Origin: Hyaloraphidium curvatum
Lineage: Eukaryota > Monoblepharomycota > Hyaloraphidiomycetes > Hyaloraphidiales > Hyaloraphidiaceae
NCBI GenBank assembly: GCA_025558095.1
Contig: JAIVFI010000031.1
Span: 310,001 to 374,000, forward strand
Length of the DNA stretch: 64,000 bases
Reading direction: 5' to 3'
The position numbers were made by a program, and so were the translations under genes. The notes beneath the pieces were generated by a model. That model did no database searches. It saw nothing but the letters and a program-made list of their open reading frames with translations, and was not told the origin of the DNA. This document shows, piece after piece, positions 62,991-64,000 of this stretch (position 1 is its first letter; every line of letters starts with the position of its first letter).

Positions 62991-64000
62991 CTAAACCAAC
63001 ATCATCATCACAAGCACCAGAACAGCAAGGACAGTAGTCCCAATCATCCACGGCAAGGAGCTCCCTGCGCCCGACGGCCTGCTGGTGGACACCGACGCGG
63101 TTGTGGACTGCGCCGTGGCCGATGCAGAGGCCGATGCCGATGCAGAGGCCGATGCCGAAGCAGACGCTGTTGCCGAGACCGACGTGGCCGTCGAGGCGCT
63201 CGGCGTGATCACGGTCAGCGTCGAGGAGCCTGCCGCGTTGCTGGTCGTCGCAAGAACGCTGCCCGAAGCAGAGACCGTCGCGGTAGACGACCCAGTGCGG
63301 CTGGAGGTCCTCGTTGTTTCCGGGGGAGGGTCCTGGTAGAATGCGCAAGCGGGGCTCGTGGAGTTGGCGAACGGAATCACGGTATCGGCGACGACGCCGT
63401 TTTCGTCGGCGCATTCCACGCTGAAAGACTTGACAATGATCCGGAAATCGGCTGCAGATACCGTCAGTCTCTACCAGCTAGGTCCACGATTTCGACTCAC
63501 GGTTGGACGGTTCAGTCCAGTTTGTGGGACCTCCCGCCCAGCTCGAAGCTCCTTCGTTGCTCTGCGAATCAGGCGCCGCGAATCAGGAAAACAGCTTCAC
63601 CAGCAGTACCCAGCTTTTCTCACAGAGCCAGCATCCCAGATCGTCATTACAATCTTCCCCGGCCGGTACGGAATGTCGGGAAAGTCTTTCCGGAAGGTCC
63701 CACGCTTGGTGTCGCCGTCCAAGGTCCAGAAGATGGAATCCGGGGTGCGGAGGACGCAGTACTCGTGGAAGTTCTCGAAACCGTCCGAGGGGAGTGGATG
63801 GAAGCCACCGTGCGAGTTGTTAAGCTTCTCGAGCCCGAACCAAACGCTTTCGAAGCGGTCGGTCCGGATGCCGGTGAGCTCGACGTCGATTTCGTCGTCA
63901 ACGGTGGCTCCGGGGATATAAGACGAAATCACTGAAGCAGTATAAGACGCGTTTTCGACAGAGAAACGGGAGAGTGACCCACTGAACGCCGTGATCACGC
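62991..64000 (-). CDS. GPI-anchored GH16 transglycosylase, Crh-like (5' end off window)
   Basis: The visible 3' two-thirds of a cell-wall enzyme; the 5' end lies beyond base 64000. The catalytic motif is DDEIDVELTG (family DEIDFEW: nucleophile and acid/base Glu), preceded by AFSGSLSRFSVENAS and SYIPGATV. Then EYCVLRTPDSIFWTLDGDTK, RKDFPDIPYRPGKIVMTIWD, which is the Crh/GH16 core order. After an intron near 63440-63600 comes a Cys-containing segment (PACAFYQDPPPETTRTSS), a Ser/Thr/Ala-rich stalk with an SA dipeptide run, and a C-terminal hydrophobic helix (LPWMIGTTVLAVLVLVMMML) after SGAG, as for GPI attachment. Crh enzymes link chitin to beta-glucan; Crh versus other GH16 is inference. Confidence 0.78.

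Overview
The window is eukaryotic nuclear DNA: GC-rich, gene-dense, about 37 to 40 protein genes on both strands, most split by short introns (typically 49-60 nt, GT...AG, often with a CTAAC or CTGAC branch motif). Many are standard opisthokont housekeeping genes. The fungal-type signals are a Pga1-like protein, a Crh-like GPI-anchored GH16 enzyme, a Plavaka-type transposase relative next to a DUF6532-like gene, a CAF16-type ABC ATPase, and an Spp1/CFP1-type PHD protein. Some genes are unusual for Dikarya: a type III glutamine synthetase, an apparent DEG/ENaC-type channel, and a bacterial-looking GT4 glycosyltransferase with a C-terminal membrane segment. Together these suggest a fungus, possibly an early-diverging (chytrid-like) lineage. 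That placement is inference; no marker here fixes it. I found no tRNA, rRNA or CRISPR.

Layout. 0-7 kb: the 3' end of a Prp43 helicase, a Pga1-like ER protein, a head-to-head pair of mitochondrial SPFH proteins (one is SLP2), and a secreted subtilase. 7-16 kb: AMP deaminase with a long spliced-on tail, Pol I subunit RPA43, a CH-CH-DH-PH Rho-GEF, and an R3H/G-patch protein resembling Sqs1, the activator of Prp43. 16-30 kb: GT4 enzyme, TLC membrane protein, Spp1/CFP1, a large orphan, the ENaC-like channel, an acyl-CoA synthetase, kinetochore NSL1/Mis14 and mitochondrial uS11. 30-41 kb: single-chain ATP-citrate lyase, a likely mS26, U1A/U2B'', an orphan, dynamitin and CAF16-like ABC protein.

41-50 kb is the most accessory-looking part: a small uncertain gene, a Zn/HNH-like protein ending in four cysteines, a small membrane protein, a divergent Plavaka-like/DUF6532-like gene pair, 1.5 kb of apparently non-coding DNA with degenerate repeats, then an RGG/RRM protein. 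50-64 kb: EEP-fold phosphodiesterase, secreted beta-propeller protein, cupin, PB1-UBA protein, orphans, type III glutamine synthetase, an NTF2-like protein and the GPI-anchored GH16 enzyme that runs off the right edge.

Functional links are mostly thematic: mitochondrial membrane and translation (two SPFH proteins, uS11m, probably mS26), RNA processing (Prp43, Sqs1-like, U1A, RGG/RRM), and carbon/nitrogen metabolism (ATP-citrate lyase, acyl-CoA synthetase, AMP deaminase, glutamine synthetase). Several pairs share short divergent promoters or nearly touching convergent 3' ends. Coordinates of multi-exon genes are start-codon to stop-codon spans with introns included; exon edges were deduced by eye.
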